From the NCBI RefSeq assembly GCF_022815605.1, contig NZ_JALGRP010000004.1:124001-188000 (forward strand): a DNA stretch of 64,000 nucleotides, in the 5' to 3' direction. This stretch comes from Microbacterium sp. VKM Ac-2923. Lineage in GTDB: Bacteria; Actinomycetota; Actinomycetes; Actinomycetales; Microbacteriaceae. Under the pieces are notes generated by a model. It was not told the DNA's origin. It searched no databases and saw nothing but the letters and a program-made list of their open reading frames with translations. Shown here piece after piece: positions 9,294 to 16,843 of the stretch (positions are counted from its first letter, which is position 1; the number at the start of each line of letters is the position of its first letter). The position numbers were made by a program, and so were the translations under genes.

Positions 9294-9352
9294 GTCGCCA
9301 AGAATTGTCGCCTTCGGGGGTGTCGAAGCGACGATTCTTGGCGAGTCACGCG
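9287..9352. repeat. Intergenic palindrome, copy 2 (flanks the DUF559 gene)
   Basis: Arms 9287-9311 and 9328-9352, identical at 23 of 25 positions when folded, with a short inner stem extension (TTCG/CGAA). Its left arm begins inside the DUF559 stop codon and shares GCGTGAGTCGCCA plus TGTCGC with copy 1 at 8269-8332. It sits between convergent genes (DUF559 and murB) and may serve as a bidirectional terminator. The sequence sharing with copy 1 is not needed for that role. Confidence 0.75.
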
Positions 9353-9379
9353 CTAGCCGACCGAAGGGGGCGGGCGGGG

Positions 9380-10516
9380 CTACAGCTCCACGCCCACCAG
9401 CACGGGCTCGGGCTGCAGGACCAGGCCGAACTCCGCCGCCACGCGGCTCTGCACGAAGCGGGCGAGTTCGGCGATCTCGGCGGCCGTCGCCTCGCCGCGG
9501 TTGGTCAGCGCGAGGGTGTGCTTGGTCGACAGACCGGCGCGCGAGCGGGGGAAGCGGAAACCGCGCGAGAGCCCGGCGTTCTCGATGAGCCAGGCCGCGC
9601 TCACCTTCACCTCGCGCCGCTCCACGGGCGGGGGCGGAAGGATGCCGTCGAACGCGGCCAGCGGGATCACCCTGACCGGGTCGAGCTCCGGCGACAGGGG
9701 CCACTTCGGGCACGCCGCGGGGAGTGTCCGGGCGAACGCCTCGGAAACGATGGCGTTCTGGAAGAAGGAGCCGGCACTCCAGGTGTCGGGGTCTTCGGCG
9801 TCGAGGACCATTCCCTTGCGCGAACGGGTGGCGAGCACGTGGTCGCGGATCCAGCGCAGCGACACCGTGTCGGCGGCATCCAGTCCGAGGGCGGAGCGTA
9901 GCTGTTCACCTGCGATCGGACGTTCCCCGTCGCCGATGCGCGCGAGCTCGAGCGTCACCGAGAGGATGACGGCGGTGCGCGGGGGCGTGGAGCCGTAGTG
10001 CTGCTTGAGGACGGAGGTGCGGAACCCGAGTCCGAGCTCGGAGGCGGGAACGACCGACACCTCGCCACTCGCCTCATCGATCAGCTCCACCTCGACGAGG
10101 GTCTGCACGATCTCTTGCCCGTACGCGCCGATGTTCTGCACCGGCGCCGCACCGACGGTACCGGGGATCCCCGACATGGCCTCGATACCGGCGTAACCGC
10201 GCTCGACGGTCTCGGCCACGAGCGCGTCCCAGTCGTGCCCTGCCTGCACACGCAGGCGGACGGTGCCGTCGTGCGAGCCCGGGAGTTCTTCGATGCCCGT
10301 CGTGCGCACGCGGATGACGGTGCCGTCGAAGGGTTCGTCGCCCACGAAGAGATTGGACCCCCCACCGAGCACGAACCAGGGCTCGCCGCCGGCCCAGACC
10401 TCGCGGAGGGCCGCCACCAGCTCGGCGGCGGAGGCCGCCTCGACGAGGCGCGCGGGGGCGGCTCCGGTGCGCAGCGTCGTCAGCCGCGACAGCGGGATCG
10501 GGGCGACCTCGGGCAT
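9380..10516 (-). CDS. murB: UDP-N-acetylmuramate dehydrogenase
   Basis: 378 residues. Conserved MurB parts are LVEAASAAELVAAL, the FAD-binding LGGGSNLFVGDEPFDG, MSGIPGTVGAAPVQNIGAYG, FRTSVLKQHYG, the catalytic serine region GSFFQNAIV and the late Glu in LTNRGEATAAEI. The enzyme reduces UDP-GlcNAc-enolpyruvate to UDP-MurNAc in cytoplasmic peptidoglycan precursor synthesis. The longer length fits type I MurB. Its ATG overlaps the stop of the upstream dehydratase gene by one nucleotide (TGATG), so hadA-hadB-murB is one operon, an arrangement known in actinomycetes. Confidence 0.93.
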   Translation of the reverse strand: MPEVAPIPLSRLTTLRTGAAPARLVEAASAAELVAALREVWAGGEPWFVLGGGSNLFVGDEPFDGTVIRVRTTGIEELPGSHDGTVRLRVQAGHDWDALVAETVERGYAGIEAMSGIPGTVGAAPVQNIGAYGQEIVQTLVEVELIDEASGEVSVVPASELGLGFRTSVLKQHYGSTPPRTAVILSVTLELARIGDGERPIAGEQLRSALGLDAADTVSLRWIRDHVLATRSRKGMVLDAEDPDTWSAGSFFQNAIVSEAFARTLPAACPKWPLSPELDPVRVIPLAAFDGILPPPPVERREVKVSAAWLIENAGLSRGFRFPRSRAGLSTKHTLALTNRGEATAAEIAELARFVQSRVAAEFGLVLQPEPVLVGVEL

Positions 10517-10920
10517 CAGCGCACCCGCACCCGCACCTGCGCCTTGCCGAGCACGGAGGTGTCGGCGAACGTCACGGTGAGGTCGACACGCGCCGCGTCG
10601 TCGTCGACGGCGCCGACCTCGGCGCGCACGTGGATGTCGGCACCGGTCATGGCGTCCACGACCACGGGACGCGTGAACTTCACACCGAACTCGGCGATCA
10701 GGCCGGGGTCTCCCAGCGCATCGGAGACGATGCCGACGGCAATCCCCATCGTGAGCATGCCGTGCGCGAGCACACCCGGCAGGCCCACGGCCGCGGCGAC
10801 GTCGTCGTTGTAGTGGATGGGGTTGAAGTCGTTCGACGCTCCCGCGTAGCGCACGAGCGACTCACGCGTCAGGTGCACGGAGCGTTCGGCGATGATCTGG
10901 CCCACGGTGAAATCGCTCAT
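10516..10920 (-). CDS. MaoC-type (R)-hydroxyacyl dehydratase, HadB-like subunit
   Basis: 134-residue single hotdog domain. The hydratase-2 catalytic pair is present in RYAGASNDFNPIHYND (Asp and His). HadB-like subunits pair with a non-catalytic partner to dehydrate 3-hydroxyacyl-ACP in FAS-II-like chain elongation in mycobacteria. Microbacteriaceae lack mycolic acids, so the physiological acyl substrate is uncertain. It overlaps the HadA-like gene by ATGA and murB by one base. Confidence 0.82.
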   Translation of the reverse strand: MSDFTVGQIIAERSVHLTRESLVRYAGASNDFNPIHYNDDVAAAVGLPGVLAHGMLTMGIAVGIVSDALGDPGLIAEFGVKFTRPVVVDAMTGADIHVRAEVGAVDDDAARVDLTVTFADTSVLGKAQVRVRVR

Positions 10921-11366
10921 GCGTCGGAGTCCCCCACGAGAAGAATGCTGGTGGTGGTCACGACGTGGGCGCCGTCGGCATCCACGACCTCCGCCTCCAT
11001 CGTGACCATGGAGCTGCCCCGCATCGCGCGGACGCCGGCGACCGTCAGCGTCGCGACCAGTTCGTCTCCGGCGACGATGGGTCGCGAGTACCGGAAGCGC
11101 TGCTCGGCGTGCACGACGCGCGACAGCTCGATGCCGGAGTCCGGGTAGGCCAGCATCTGCTGCAGCGTGATGTCCTGCATGACAATGGCGAATGTCGGCG
11201 GGGCGACCACGTCGGCATAGCCGAGTGCGCGAGCCGCCTCGGGGTCGACGTGGTGCGGGGCGTCGGCGAACACGGAACGTGCGAACTCGCGCACCTTCTC
11301 ACGACCGACGAGATACGGTGCGGTCGCCGGGAAGGCGCGACCGACCAGTTCGGGATTCACGGGCAT
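10917..11366 (-). CDS. FAS1-like dehydratase, HadA-like partner subunit
   Basis: 149 residues starting MPVNPELVGRAFPATAPYLV, with a second hotdog fold (RYSRPIVAGDELVATLTV). The Asp/His catalytic pair seen in the downstream subunit is not visible, matching the non-catalytic HadA/HadC role. It is expected to form a heterodimer with the downstream HadB-like protein. First gene of the three-gene operon with murB. Confidence is high for family, lower for substrate. Confidence 0.8.
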   Translation of the reverse strand: MPVNPELVGRAFPATAPYLVGREKVREFARSVFADAPHHVDPEAARALGYADVVAPPTFAIVMQDITLQQMLAYPDSGIELSRVVHAEQRFRYSRPIVAGDELVATLTVAGVRAMRGSSMVTMEAEVVDADGAHVVTTTSILLVGDSDA

Positions 11367-11398
11367 CGAATCAGTCTATCGACGCGGCCGGGCCGCTC

Positions 11399-12196
11399 TC
11401 AGCGCTGGTGGCGACCGCGCACGGCCTTGACCGCCATCTGCACCGCGATGAACGCCAGGAAGATCGAGAAGAGGATGTTGCCGACGAGCGGATCGACCAG
11501 GGTGGCGATGTAGGCACCGAGGGCGGTCGTCGTACACGCCGCGAGGCCGACGCACGCCGCCGCCCGCAGGTCGACGTTGGATCGGCGGAGGTTGCCCACG
11601 GTCCCCGAGACCGCCGCCGGGATCATCATGAGCAAGGACGTGCCCTTGGCGACGAGGTCGCTCGTGCCGAACAGCAGCATGAGCGCGGGGACGACGATGA
11701 TGCCGCCACCGACGCCGAGGAGGCCGGCCAGGATGCCGGTGATGACGCCGAGCACGCCGAGCAGCGGTCCCGTGACCCACGTCAGCACGAGATCGGCGTC
11801 GCGCGAGGGGACGACGAAGTACAGGCTGACGATGACGACCGCGAGGAACGCCACGAACGACCACCGCAGGGCGGTCTGCGAGAGCTTCGGCAGCAACCAC
11901 GTGCCGATCTGCGCGCCGATGACGGCGCCGGCGGCGAGGATGAGCGCGGGAAGCCACGCCACCGAGCCGTGCACCGCGTACGAGATGACGCCGACGGATG
12001 CCGTGGGGACGATCGCCGCGAGCGAAGTCCCGGCGGCGAGCCGCTGGTTGAATCCGAGCAGCAGCACCAACAGCGGCACGATGACGGTGCCGCCACCCAC
12101 GCCGAACAGGCCCGACAGCAGTCCCGCCAGCAGGCCGACGCCGATGCAGACGAGGAAGAACCGGGTGGAGCGAACGGGGCGGGTGTCGGAGGTCAC
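11399..12196 (-). CDS. TauE/SafE-family sulfite/anion exporter
   Basis: About 265 residues from GTG at 12196 (VTSDTRPVRST). It has two homologous halves of four hydrophobic segments, each opening with the glycine-rich signature: GLLSGLFGVGGGTVIVPLL near residue 30 and GLLGVGGGIIVVPALML near 155. TauE/SafE proteins move sulfonates, sulfite or other small organic anions across the inner membrane; the substrate here is unknown. The start codon overlaps the stop of a short upstream frame (GTGA), and the gene is preceded by a structured leader ending in a strong terminator (12311-12427), implying regulated read-through. Confidence 0.8.
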   Translation of the reverse strand: MTSDTRPVRSTRFFLVCIGVGLLAGLLSGLFGVGGGTVIVPLLVLLLGFNQRLAAGTSLAAIVPTASVGVISYAVHGSVAWLPALILAAGAVIGAQIGTWLLPKLSQTALRWSFVAFLAVVIVSLYFVVPSRDADLVLTWVTGPLLGVLGVITGILAGLLGVGGGIIVVPALMLLFGTSDLVAKGTSLLMMIPAAVSGTVGNLRRSNVDLRAAACVGLAACTTTALGAYIATLVDPLVGNILFSIFLAFIAVQMAVKAVRGRHQR

Positions 12197-12279
12197 AGGC
12201 TCGGGATTCCTTCGGGGACGTACCAGGGCGGACGGAGTGCCGCCGAGTTCCAGTCTTCCACCCGCGCGCCGCAGGCCAT
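12193..12279 (-). CDS. Possible 28-residue ORF coupled to the TauE/SafE gene
   Basis: An ATG at 12279 opens a frame (MACGARVEDWNSAAL...) that ends in a TGA overlapping the exporter's GTG start. Third positions are mostly G or C, as in real genes here, and the frame lies just downstream of the leader terminator. There is no convincing ribosome-binding site, and the same frame is open further upstream to an ATG at 12459. It could be a coupled leader peptide or chance. Confidence 0.25.
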   Translation of the reverse strand: MACGARVEDWNSAALRPPWYVPEGIPSL

Positions 12280-12310
12280 GACGCGCGTGACCGGAATGCA
12301 TCGGTGCGCG

Positions 12311-12427
12311 AAAAGAAAGCGGCCCCCGGTGGTCCGAAGCCGCGTCCACCGGGGGCCGTCGCCCTCACAGGTCAAGCAGGACGGTGACCCGAACACCGGC
12401 CCGCGACCACTCTCGTGAGGGTGCGAC
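12311..12427 (-). ncRNA. Structured leader with intrinsic terminator (candidate riboswitch/attenuator)
   Basis: On the minus strand, 12427-12415 pairs with 12368-12358 in an 11-bp closing stem (GTCGC and CCTCAC blocks, 2-nt bulge). It encloses about 46 nt in which GGTC/GACC and GGTG/CACC can pair. Immediately after, a 13-bp perfect stem (12358-12346 with 12332-12320, CGGCCCCCGGTGG) is followed by CTTTCTTTT, a textbook intrinsic terminator. No minus-strand gene lies upstream for it to terminate, so it sits in the 5' leader of the exporter. It matches no riboswitch class I recognise; ligand unknown. The rest of the 365-nt gap shows only the promoter at 12468. Confidence 0.55.
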
Positions 12428-12467
12428 AAGATGACGATATTCCGCCCGACCACCGTCATCCCACCGC

Positions 12468-12496
12468 TTGACGCCGATAGCTCGGAGTGCTAAATA
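12468..12496 (+). promoter_or_regulatory. Predicted promoter for the NADP-binding oxidoreductase gene
   Basis: TTGACG at 12468-12473 and an extended -10 TGCTAAATA (hexamer 12491-12496) are separated by 17 nt. This stretch is unusually AT-rich for the window. Transcription would start near 12503, leaving a leader of about 60 nt. Confidence 0.45.
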
Positions 12497-12561
12497 TTTG
12501 TCCCGCTGATTTTTCGCCCGGGCCGGGAATGGCGTTCCCGCCGTCGCCGTTGATGTCCGTC

Positions 12562-13197
12562 ATGACAACCGTAGGAATCATCGGAGCAGGACACATCGGC
12601 TCGGCACTCGCGAAGGGCTTCGCCAAGAACGGCTACGACGTCGTGATCGCGAATTCCCGGGGACCCGAGACGCTCGCCGACCTCGTCGCGTCGATCGGCG
12701 ACCGCGCCCGCGCAGCGACGGCTCAGGATGCCGCCGAGGCCGGAGACATCGTCGTGGTGACCGTGCCTCTCAAGGCCTACCGCGAGGTCCCCGTCGCTCC
12801 CCTGGCGGACAAGACCGTCCTCGACACGAACAACTACTACTTCGAGCGCGACGGCCGCATCGCCGAGCTCGACGAGAAGAAGACCACCACCTCGCAGATG
12901 CTTCAAGAGCACCTGCCGGAATCGCGCGTGGTGAAGGCGTTCAACCACATCATGGCCGCCGACATCCTCACGGACGGCTCCCCCGCCGACACCGACGACC
13001 GTCGCGCCCTGGCCACGGCCGGCGACTCCGACGAGGCCGTCGCGCTGGTGACCCGCATCTACGACGAGTTCGGCTTCGACACCGTGAACATCGGCCCGCT
13101 CCGCGAGAGCTGGCGCGTCGAGCGCGACCAGCCCGCCTACGTCGTGCGGCAGAACGCCGATGAGCTGCGGCAGAACCTGGATCGCGCGGAGCGCTGA
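12562..13197 (+). CDS. NAD(P)-binding oxidoreductase, F420-reductase (NPD)-like
   Basis: About 211 residues starting MTTVGIIGAGHIGSAL, a Rossmann GxGxxG at residues 7-12. It goes on with VIANSRGPETL, VVTVPLKAY and VVKAFNHI, typical of the small F420-dependent NADP reductase / coenzyme-binding family. The physiological electron partner is not evident, and no F420-biosynthesis gene is near. An in-frame ATG at 12553 is an alternative start; neither has a clear ribosome-binding site. Confidence 0.75.
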   Translation: MTTVGIIGAGHIGSALAKGFAKNGYDVVIANSRGPETLADLVASIGDRARAATAQDAAEAGDIVVVTVPLKAYREVPVAPLADKTVLDTNNYYFERDGRIAELDEKKTTTSQMLQEHLPESRVVKAFNHIMAADILTDGSPADTDDRRALATAGDSDEAVALVTRIYDEFGFDTVNIGPLRESWRVERDQPAYVVRQNADELRQNLDRAER

Positions 13198-13222
13198 GAC
13201 GCGCGCCGCGCAGCTCGCCCAG

Positions 13223-13281
13223 AACCGCGATTCGCGCCGATGAACGCTCTCTCAGCGTGTTCATCGGCGCGAATCGCGTTT
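13223..13281. terminator. Long palindrome between convergent genes
   Basis: Arms 13223-13245 and 13259-13281 are complementary at 22 of 23 positions, with an extra GCT/AGC inner stem. It lies between the convergent oxidoreductase and cystathionine-lyase genes and ends in GTTT, so a bidirectional terminator is likely. Its sequence is unrelated to the palindromes at 8.3 and 9.3 kb, but its architecture is the same. Confidence 0.65.
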
Positions 13282-13316
13282 CCGCGTGGATGCCACGGAC
13301 TCCGCGAAGCCGTAGG

Positions 13317-14477
13317 TCAGAGGGACGCGAGCGCCTGATCGACGTCGGCGACGAGGTCCTCCACCGACTCGATGCCCACCGAGAGTCGGACGATCGTGTC
13401 GGGGACCGCGAGCTCGGTTCCGCGCACGGAGGCGTGGGTCATGGCATCCGGATAGTTCACCAGGGACTCCACTCCGCCCAGCGATTCCGCGAGGGTGAAC
13501 AGACGCGTCGACTCCGCGAAGCGGCGGGCCGTGGCACCGTCCGCGAGCGCGAGCGAGACGATGCCGCCGAAACCGCTCATCTGCGACGCGGCCAGCTCGT
13601 GGCCGGGGTGCGTCGGCAGGCCCGGGTAGTACACGGTCGCCACCCGATCATGACCGGCGAGGTGCTCGGCCACGGCCTGCGCGTTCGAGCTGTGCCGCTG
13701 CATCCGCACCGCGAGCGTCTTGATGCCGCGCGTGGTGAGGTAGGCGTCGAAGGGGCCCGACACGGCGCCGGCGGCGAACTGCAGGAACTGCGTCTTGTCG
13801 GCGAGGTCGGCGTCGGCGAAGGCGAGCGCTCCTCCCACGACGTCGCTGTGACCGCCGAGGTACTTCGTCGCCGAGTGCACGACGACGTCGGCGCCGAGGT
13901 CGAGCGGGCGCTGCAGCGCGGGCGACGCGAAGGTGTTGTCGACGACGACGAGGGCACCGGCCGCGTGGCCCAGGCGCGCGAGGCCCGCGATATCGGTGAT
14001 GCGCAGCATGGGGTTGCTGGGCGTCTCGACCCAGACCATCTTCGGCGCGCGCTCCTCGATGGCCGCGGCCACGGCATCCAGATCGCTCATGTCGACCACG
14101 CGCAGCTTCACGCCCCACGGACCCAGTACTCGCGCGAGTAGACGGTAGGTGCCGCCGTACACGTCGTTGCCGAGCAGCACCTCGTCGCCGGGCACGAGGG
14201 CCGCGCGCAGCAGGGCGTCTTCGCCGGCCAGGCCCGAGGCGAACGACAGCGCCCGGACACCGCCCTCGAGTGCGGCGATCTGCACCTCGAGCGCGGTGCG
14301 CGTGGGGTTGCCGCTGCGGCCGTACTCGTAGCCCCCGCGGAGGCCTCCGATGCCGTCCTGCACGAACGTGGTGGAGACGTGGATGGGGGGGATGACCGCG
14401 CCCGTCGCCTCATCGGGGGTCTGACCCGCGTGGACGGCGAGGCTGTCGAAGCCGCGGGCGGCGTCGTGGGTGCTCAT
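13317..14477 (-). CDS. Cystathionine gamma-lyase / gamma-synthase (Cys/Met metabolism PLP enzyme)
   Basis: 386 residues starting MSTHDAARGFDSLAVHAGQ. Family landmarks are VIPPIHVSTTF, YEYGRSGNPTRTALE, SGLAGEDALLRAAL, ETPSNPMLRITDI, the PLP lysine in HSATKYLGGHSDVVGG and TLAESLGGVESLVNYP. Gamma-synthase (O-acylhomoserine + Cys) and gamma-lyase (cystathionine to Cys) cannot be told apart by motifs I can see. Overlap by ATGA with a cystathionine-beta-synthase-like gene favours the lyase role in reverse transsulfuration (homocysteine to cysteine). The open frame continues upstream, but that part is antisense-like and not coding. Confidence 0.85.
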   Translation of the reverse strand: MSTHDAARGFDSLAVHAGQTPDEATGAVIPPIHVSTTFVQDGIGGLRGGYEYGRSGNPTRTALEVQIAALEGGVRALSFASGLAGEDALLRAALVPGDEVLLGNDVYGGTYRLLARVLGPWGVKLRVVDMSDLDAVAAAIEERAPKMVWVETPSNPMLRITDIAGLARLGHAAGALVVVDNTFASPALQRPLDLGADVVVHSATKYLGGHSDVVGGALAFADADLADKTQFLQFAAGAVSGPFDAYLTTRGIKTLAVRMQRHSSNAQAVAEHLAGHDRVATVYYPGLPTHPGHELAASQMSGFGGIVSLALADGATARRFAESTRLFTLAESLGGVESLVNYPDAMTHASVRGTELAVPDTIVRLSVGIESVEDLVADVDQALASL

Positions 14478-15478
14478 GCGGAGTGCTCCTCGGGAGTGGG
14501 GGGAAGAAGGGATGCCACGGGTGCAACGTCGTAGCCGCGCGCGATCATCCAGTCGTCGTCGAAGATCTTGCTGAGATATCCCCGGCCGTGGTCGGGCAGT
14601 ACCACGACCACCACCGCCTCCGCGGGGAGATCGCGGGCGACGCGGAGGGCGGCGACGACGGCCATTCCGCTGGAACCCCCGACGAGCAGGCCCTCCTCGC
14701 GAGCGAGACGCCGCGTCATGGCGAAGGACTCGGCATCCGAGACGCGCTCGTAACCGTCGACGAGCGACGGGTCGAACGCCGCGGGCCAGAAGTCTTCGCC
14801 CACGCCCTCGACGTCGTAGCCGTGCACGTCGTCGCCCGAGTAGATCGAGCCGACCGGGTCGGCCCCCACGATGCGCACGCTGCCGCCCGCGACCTCGCGC
14901 AGATAGCGTCCGGTGCCGGTGATCGTTCCGCCCGTGCCGACGCCCGCGACGAAGTGGGTCAGCCGACCGTCGGTGTCGCGCCAGATCTCTGGGCCCGTCG
15001 TCTCGTAGTGACTGCGCGGACCGTTGGGGTTGGCGTACTGGTTGGGCTTGAACGCACCCGGGATCTCGCGGACGAGCCGGTCGCTCACGCTGTAGTAGGA
15101 GTCCGGATCGTCGGGCTCGACATTCGTGGGCGTCACCACGACCTCGGCGCCGTAGGCCCGGAGGACCGCGCGCTTGTCTTCGGCGACCTTGTCGGGAACC
15201 ACGAAAACGCACCGGTACCCGCGCTGCTGGGCGATGAGGGCGAGGCCGACGCCGGTGTTACCGCTGGTCGGCTCCACGATCACTCCGCCGGGCGCCAGCT
15301 GACCGTCGCGCTCGGCGGCGTCGAGGATGTTGGCGGCGATACGGTCTTTCGACGAACCGCCGGGGTTGAAGTACTCGATCTTCGCCAGCACGGTGGCGGC
15401 GATGCCCTCGGTCACCCGAGTCAGGCGGACGAGGGGGGTGTTGCCGACGAGGTCGGCGACGCTCTGGGCGTAACGCAC
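14474..15478 (-). CDS. Cystathionine beta-synthase / cysteine synthase family enzyme without CBS domains
   Basis: 334 residues from GTG at 15478 (VRYAQSVADLVGNTPLVRL), preceded by AGGA at good spacing. PLP lysine is in NPGGSSKDRIAANIL, the substrate loop is PTSGNTGVGLAL, and the phosphate-binding glycine loop is VGTGGTITGTG. Actinobacterial Cbs proteins are usually about 460 residues with a C-terminal regulatory CBS (Bateman) pair; this one ends after the catalytic core. Operon context with a gamma-lyase suggests cystathionine formation from serine or O-acetylserine and homocysteine, but plain cysteine synthase activity is possible. A longer start (MSLNAPAF at 15556) is less likely. Confidence 0.82.
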   Translation of the reverse strand: MRYAQSVADLVGNTPLVRLTRVTEGIAATVLAKIEYFNPGGSSKDRIAANILDAAERDGQLAPGGVIVEPTSGNTGVGLALIAQQRGYRCVFVVPDKVAEDKRAVLRAYGAEVVVTPTNVEPDDPDSYYSVSDRLVREIPGAFKPNQYANPNGPRSHYETTGPEIWRDTDGRLTHFVAGVGTGGTITGTGRYLREVAGGSVRIVGADPVGSIYSGDDVHGYDVEGVGEDFWPAAFDPSLVDGYERVSDAESFAMTRRLAREEGLLVGGSSGMAVVAALRVARDLPAEAVVVVVLPDHGRGYLSKIFDDDWMIARGYDVAPVASLLPPTPEEHSA

Positions 15479-15602
15479 GATGGATTCCTGGGGATGTGGC
15501 GCCGGAGGGCGCGGCTGACGGGGTCGTCGAGAGAACGCGGGAGCGTTCAGCGACAACAGCGACAGGTCAGCACGCGGCCAGCATACCCTCCCCCGCCGAT
15601 CG

Positions 15603-16451
15603 TCACGACACGGCGCCGAGGAACTCCTCGAAAACCTGCGCCTTCCGGCCCGTCACGCGCTCGACGTCGTCGGACACGGCGGCGAGGTCGCCGCTGGCGA
15701 TGGCGGTGTAGGTGCTGACCCAGGCGTCGACCTGCCAGCGCGGGGCGCCGAAGGCGGCGCGCGAGGCGTAGGCGTCGTCGATGCTCTCGTCGACGAAACG
15801 CACGGGGTGACCGCGGACGGCGGAGATCTTCTGCGCCACCTCGGTCATCGTCAGGGCCTCGGGACCCGTCAAGTCGTACGCGGTGTCGGCGTGCGCGCCG
15901 GGGTCCCGCAGCACCGAGACCGCGGTGGCCGCGACATCGGCACGGGAGACGAGGGAGCACCGCCCGTGGCCGGCAGGACCTCGGATGACGCCGTCGTCAC
16001 CGGCGAAGAGCTCCATCATGTCCATGTAGAAGTTGTCGCGCAGGAACGTCCACCGCATGCCCGACGCACCGATGATCTCCTCGGTCGCGGCGTGGTCGCG
16101 CCCGAGCGTGAAGACGGCGTCGGGGGCCGCCGCGAGGAACGAGGTGTAGACGATGGAACGGACACCGGCGGCCGCGGCAGCCTCCACGAACGTCCGGTGA
16201 TGCTCGACCCGGTCGGCGGTCTCGGACGCCGACACCATGAAGAGCGTCTCCACCCCCTGCAAAGCCGTGCGGGCGGCATCCGCGTCGGAGTACCCCGCCA
16301 CGTGCACGTCGACGCCCTCGAGCGACGGCGCGCGCGACGCGTCGCGAACCAGAAGACGCTGAGGGATGCCGCGGGCGGCGAGGTCGCGCGCGACGCGTCC
16401 TCCTACGGCGCCGGTGGATCCGGTGACGGCGATGAGGGGCGGCGTGGTCAT
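15603..16451 (-). CDS. NmrA-like SDR family NAD(P)-binding protein
   Basis: 282 residues with the atypical SDR nucleotide motif TGSTGAVGGRVARDL near residue 10 and the following segments LLVRDASR and GVRSIVYTSFLA. No classical YxxxK is obvious, as expected for NmrA/TMR-like atypical SDRs. These act as redox sensors or quinone reductases. It is a single gene between the transsulfuration and sigma-factor operons; its role is unassigned. Confidence 0.75.
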   Translation of the reverse strand: MTTPPLIAVTGSTGAVGGRVARDLAARGIPQRLLVRDASRAPSLEGVDVHVAGYSDADAARTALQGVETLFMVSASETADRVEHHRTFVEAAAAAGVRSIVYTSFLAAAPDAVFTLGRDHAATEEIIGASGMRWTFLRDNFYMDMMELFAGDDGVIRGPAGHGRCSLVSRADVAATAVSVLRDPGAHADTAYDLTGPEALTMTEVAQKISAVRGHPVRFVDESIDDAYASRAAFGAPRWQVDAWVSTYTAIASGDLAAVSDDVERVTGRKAQVFEEFLGAVS

Positions 16452-16522
16452 ACGACCTCCGAGAGCGAGCGGGCGGTGCTCCCAGCGTAAGCCGCCGTGG
16501 GTGTCGAGGGCCGTGAAGCGAC

Positions 16523-16843
16523 TCAGGAAGCGGGGACCACCAGACGCGCCACGCGCACGCGAACGGACGACGGCATGCCGTCGTCCCCCGCTCCTCGGGC
16601 GGCGGCGGCGACGGCCGATGCCACGGTCGCCGCGTCCTCATCCTGCGAGACCCCGATGCACACGGTGATGGCGCGAGCACCCGCCGCCTCCTCGACGGAG
16701 GCCAGCGAACCCTCGACTTCGGCCACGTGCTCGATCGCGCGGGCGACGACCGGACGCGCGGAGTAGCTCTCTCGCACGCCCTCGACCGCGGTCACGGCGA
16801 GATCGATGCGCGGCGCCAGTTCGGCGGCGGTGATCGGGGTCAT
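16523..16843 (-). CDS. Small Asp23-operon protein of unknown function
   Basis: 106 residues starting MTPITAAELAPRIDLAVTAV. It overlaps the upstream Asp23/Gls24 gene by ATGA. The regularly alternating hydrophobic and charged pattern (VCIGVSQDEDAATVASAVAA) and the C-terminal SSVRVRVARLVV strand look like a degenerate Asp23/Gls24-type alpha/beta domain, which would make it a partner of the upstream protein. This is inference from pattern and context. Confidence 0.6.
   Translation of the reverse strand: MTPITAAELAPRIDLAVTAVEGVRESYSARPVVARAIEHVAEVEGSLASVEEAAGARAITVCIGVSQDEDAATVASAVAAAARGAGDDGMPSSVRVRVARLVVPAS

Noticed and set aside
12485..12493. GAGTGCTAA, the right half of a CIRCE (HrcA) element
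   Set aside because: The left half TTAGCACTC with 9-nt spacing is not present; the sequence is better explained as part of an extended -10 promoter.
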